This document shows positions 14,240 through 14,907 of a DNA stretch of 14,907 bases, one piece after another. Position 1 is the stretch's first letter. The number at the start of each line of letters is the position of its first letter. The notes under the pieces are model-generated. The model made no database searches and was not told where the DNA came from. It saw only the letters and a program-made list of their open reading frames with translations. Both the position numbers and the translations under genes were made by a program. Source of the DNA: Nereida sp965655635 (GTDB lineage: Bacteria > Pseudomonadota > Alphaproteobacteria > Rhodobacterales > Rhodobacteraceae); the NCBI RefSeq assembly GCF_965655635.1, contig NZ_CBFHHE010000039.1, positions 1 through 14,907 of the forward strand. The letters run 5' to 3'.

Positions 14240-14907
14240 TACGTCGCGCGGTGAGCGCGACTTTTGGGCAACGATACGGCCGAGTATAGCGCAAGAGCTG
14301 TCCAAATGAGGGCGAACGCAACCCCGTGCCAGACACCAAAAGGTTCTTTGAAAATCAAAACTGCGCAAACGAACTGTAATGTGGGGTTCAAGTATTGGAC
14401 CAGGCCAACTGTTCCAAGACGAACACGTTTGGTCGCATATGAGAAAAACATCAGTGGAATGGCTGTCATAGGCCCGCAAAGCGCCAAAAAGAGCAGCTCC
14501 GCAAGATTGCCAAAGACCGTCAGATCACCAAACCAGATCAACCAAACGGCAGCGAGCGGCGCAAATAACAGCACTTCGCACGCCACAGAAACGACCGGGC
14601 CTGCCTCAAGCCGCTTTTTGATTAATCCGTAGATCCCGAATGTCACAGCCAAAGCCAAAGCAATCCACGGTGGGGTTTGTGTACCGATCGCCAACACGCT
14701 TACTGCAACCACTGCAAGGCCAACCGCAACGGCTTGGGCGCGGCTCAACTTTTCACCAAAAGCCAACATACCTAAAACAACCGCTACCAGCGGGAAGATG
14801 TAATATCCAAGCGATGTTTCGGTAACACGCCCCACTTTTGTAGCCCAAATGAACAGGCCCCAGTTAATTGCAATCATCACCGACGCGGTCGTGATGATCG
14901 CGATGTT
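14239..14907 (-). CDS. rarD: RarD-type EamA family permease (3' part, N-terminus beyond right edge)
   Basis: The minus-strand frame is open to the window edge and 222 residues are visible. An ATG exists at 14880, but the frame continues through it with hydrophobic residues (NIAIITTAS), and RarD proteins are about 300 residues, so I call the gene partial. INWGLFIWATKVGRVTETSLGYYIFPLVAVVLG matches the RarD signature block NWxxFIWA...GRVxExSLGYxIxPL. At least six further hydrophobic helices follow. Later landmarks are FFSYATKRVRLGTVGLVQYLNPTLQF and WTALALYSA, also typical. The protein is an inner-membrane transporter of unknown substrate; RarD was named for chloramphenicol-related phenotypes. 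The gene ends 86 nt upstream of the LysM gene on the same strand and is followed by a small stem-loop. Confidence 0.88.
   Translation of the reverse strand, partial: NIAIITTASVMIAINWGLFIWATKVGRVTETSLGYYIFPLVAVVLGMLAFGEKLSRAQAVAVGLAVVAVSVLAIGTQTPPWIALALAVTFGIYGLIKKRLEAGPVVSVACEVLLFAPLAAVWLIWFGDLTVFGNLAELLFLALCGPMTAIPLMFFSYATKRVRLGTVGLVQYLNPTLQFVCAVLIFKEPFGVWHGVAFALIWTALALYSAVSLPKSRAHRAT

Noticed and set aside
1..14907. Mobile element, prophage, CRISPR array or defence island
   Set aside because: No integrase, transposase, terminal repeats, spacer-repeat pattern or toxin-antitoxin pair seen. MazG here is the two-domain housekeeping enzyme, not a phage-type or MazEF-linked one.

Overview
The window looks like chromosomal, housekeeping-type DNA from a marine Rhodobacteraceae (Roseobacter-group) alphaproteobacterium. 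This rests on the alphaproteobacterial character of the proteins: a DUF4167 protein beside prfA-prmC, a Fur-family regulator without CxxC cysteines, a short SelO ending in TFCGT, and a DUF1499 protein of the type I associate with this family. Base composition is moderately GC-rich and fairly even. I see no transposase, integrase, phage gene, tRNA, rRNA or CRISPR array.

Layout. (1) 1-2768, minus strand: DUF1499 membrane-anchored protein, prfA (release factor 1), prmC (its glutamine methyltransferase, ATGA-overlapped with prfA) and the start of a DUF4167 protein that runs off the left edge. (2) 2896-6537, plus strand: a tight four-gene run of mazG, a nucleoside hydrolase, a GNAT acetyltransferase and selO, with junctions of 2 nt, GTGA and ATGA. 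It is divergent from the first block. (3) 6546-7097, minus: a twin-CBS protein with a C-terminal membrane helix, convergent with selO. Its terminator appears to lie inside the last codons of selO. (4) 7286-10545, plus: a Fur/Mur-type regulator, a DMT/EamA transporter, enolase (followed by a terminator) and a cupin_5 (DUF985) protein. (5) 10542-11645, minus: anmK, overlapping the cupin gene tail to tail by 4 nt and starting from TTG. (6) 11722-12972, plus: tyrS, divergent from anmK. (7) 13040-14907, minus: a membrane-anchored LysM/Ig-like protein, and a RarD-type EamA permease truncated by the right edge.

How the genes relate. prfA and prmC form a functional pair, since PrmC methylates the GGQ glutamine of RF1. 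MazG and the nucleoside hydrolase both handle nucleotides or nucleosides, and SelO transfers AMP from ATP to proteins, so the four-gene run may be a nucleotide-hygiene and stress unit (inference). AnmK recycles anhydro-muramic acid, and the LysM protein probably binds peptidoglycan.

I found no obviously new multi-gene system. The most interesting signals are small: a 32-nt intergenic element present twice (after eno and after the LysM gene), the terminator embedded in the selO C-terminal codons, paired palindromes upstream of the Fur-family gene, a 9-bp inverted repeat in the anmK/tyrS divergent region, and stem-loops with TTTG loops right after two minus-strand genes. No gene-free stretch exceeds 300 bases. 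The longest is 187-396.
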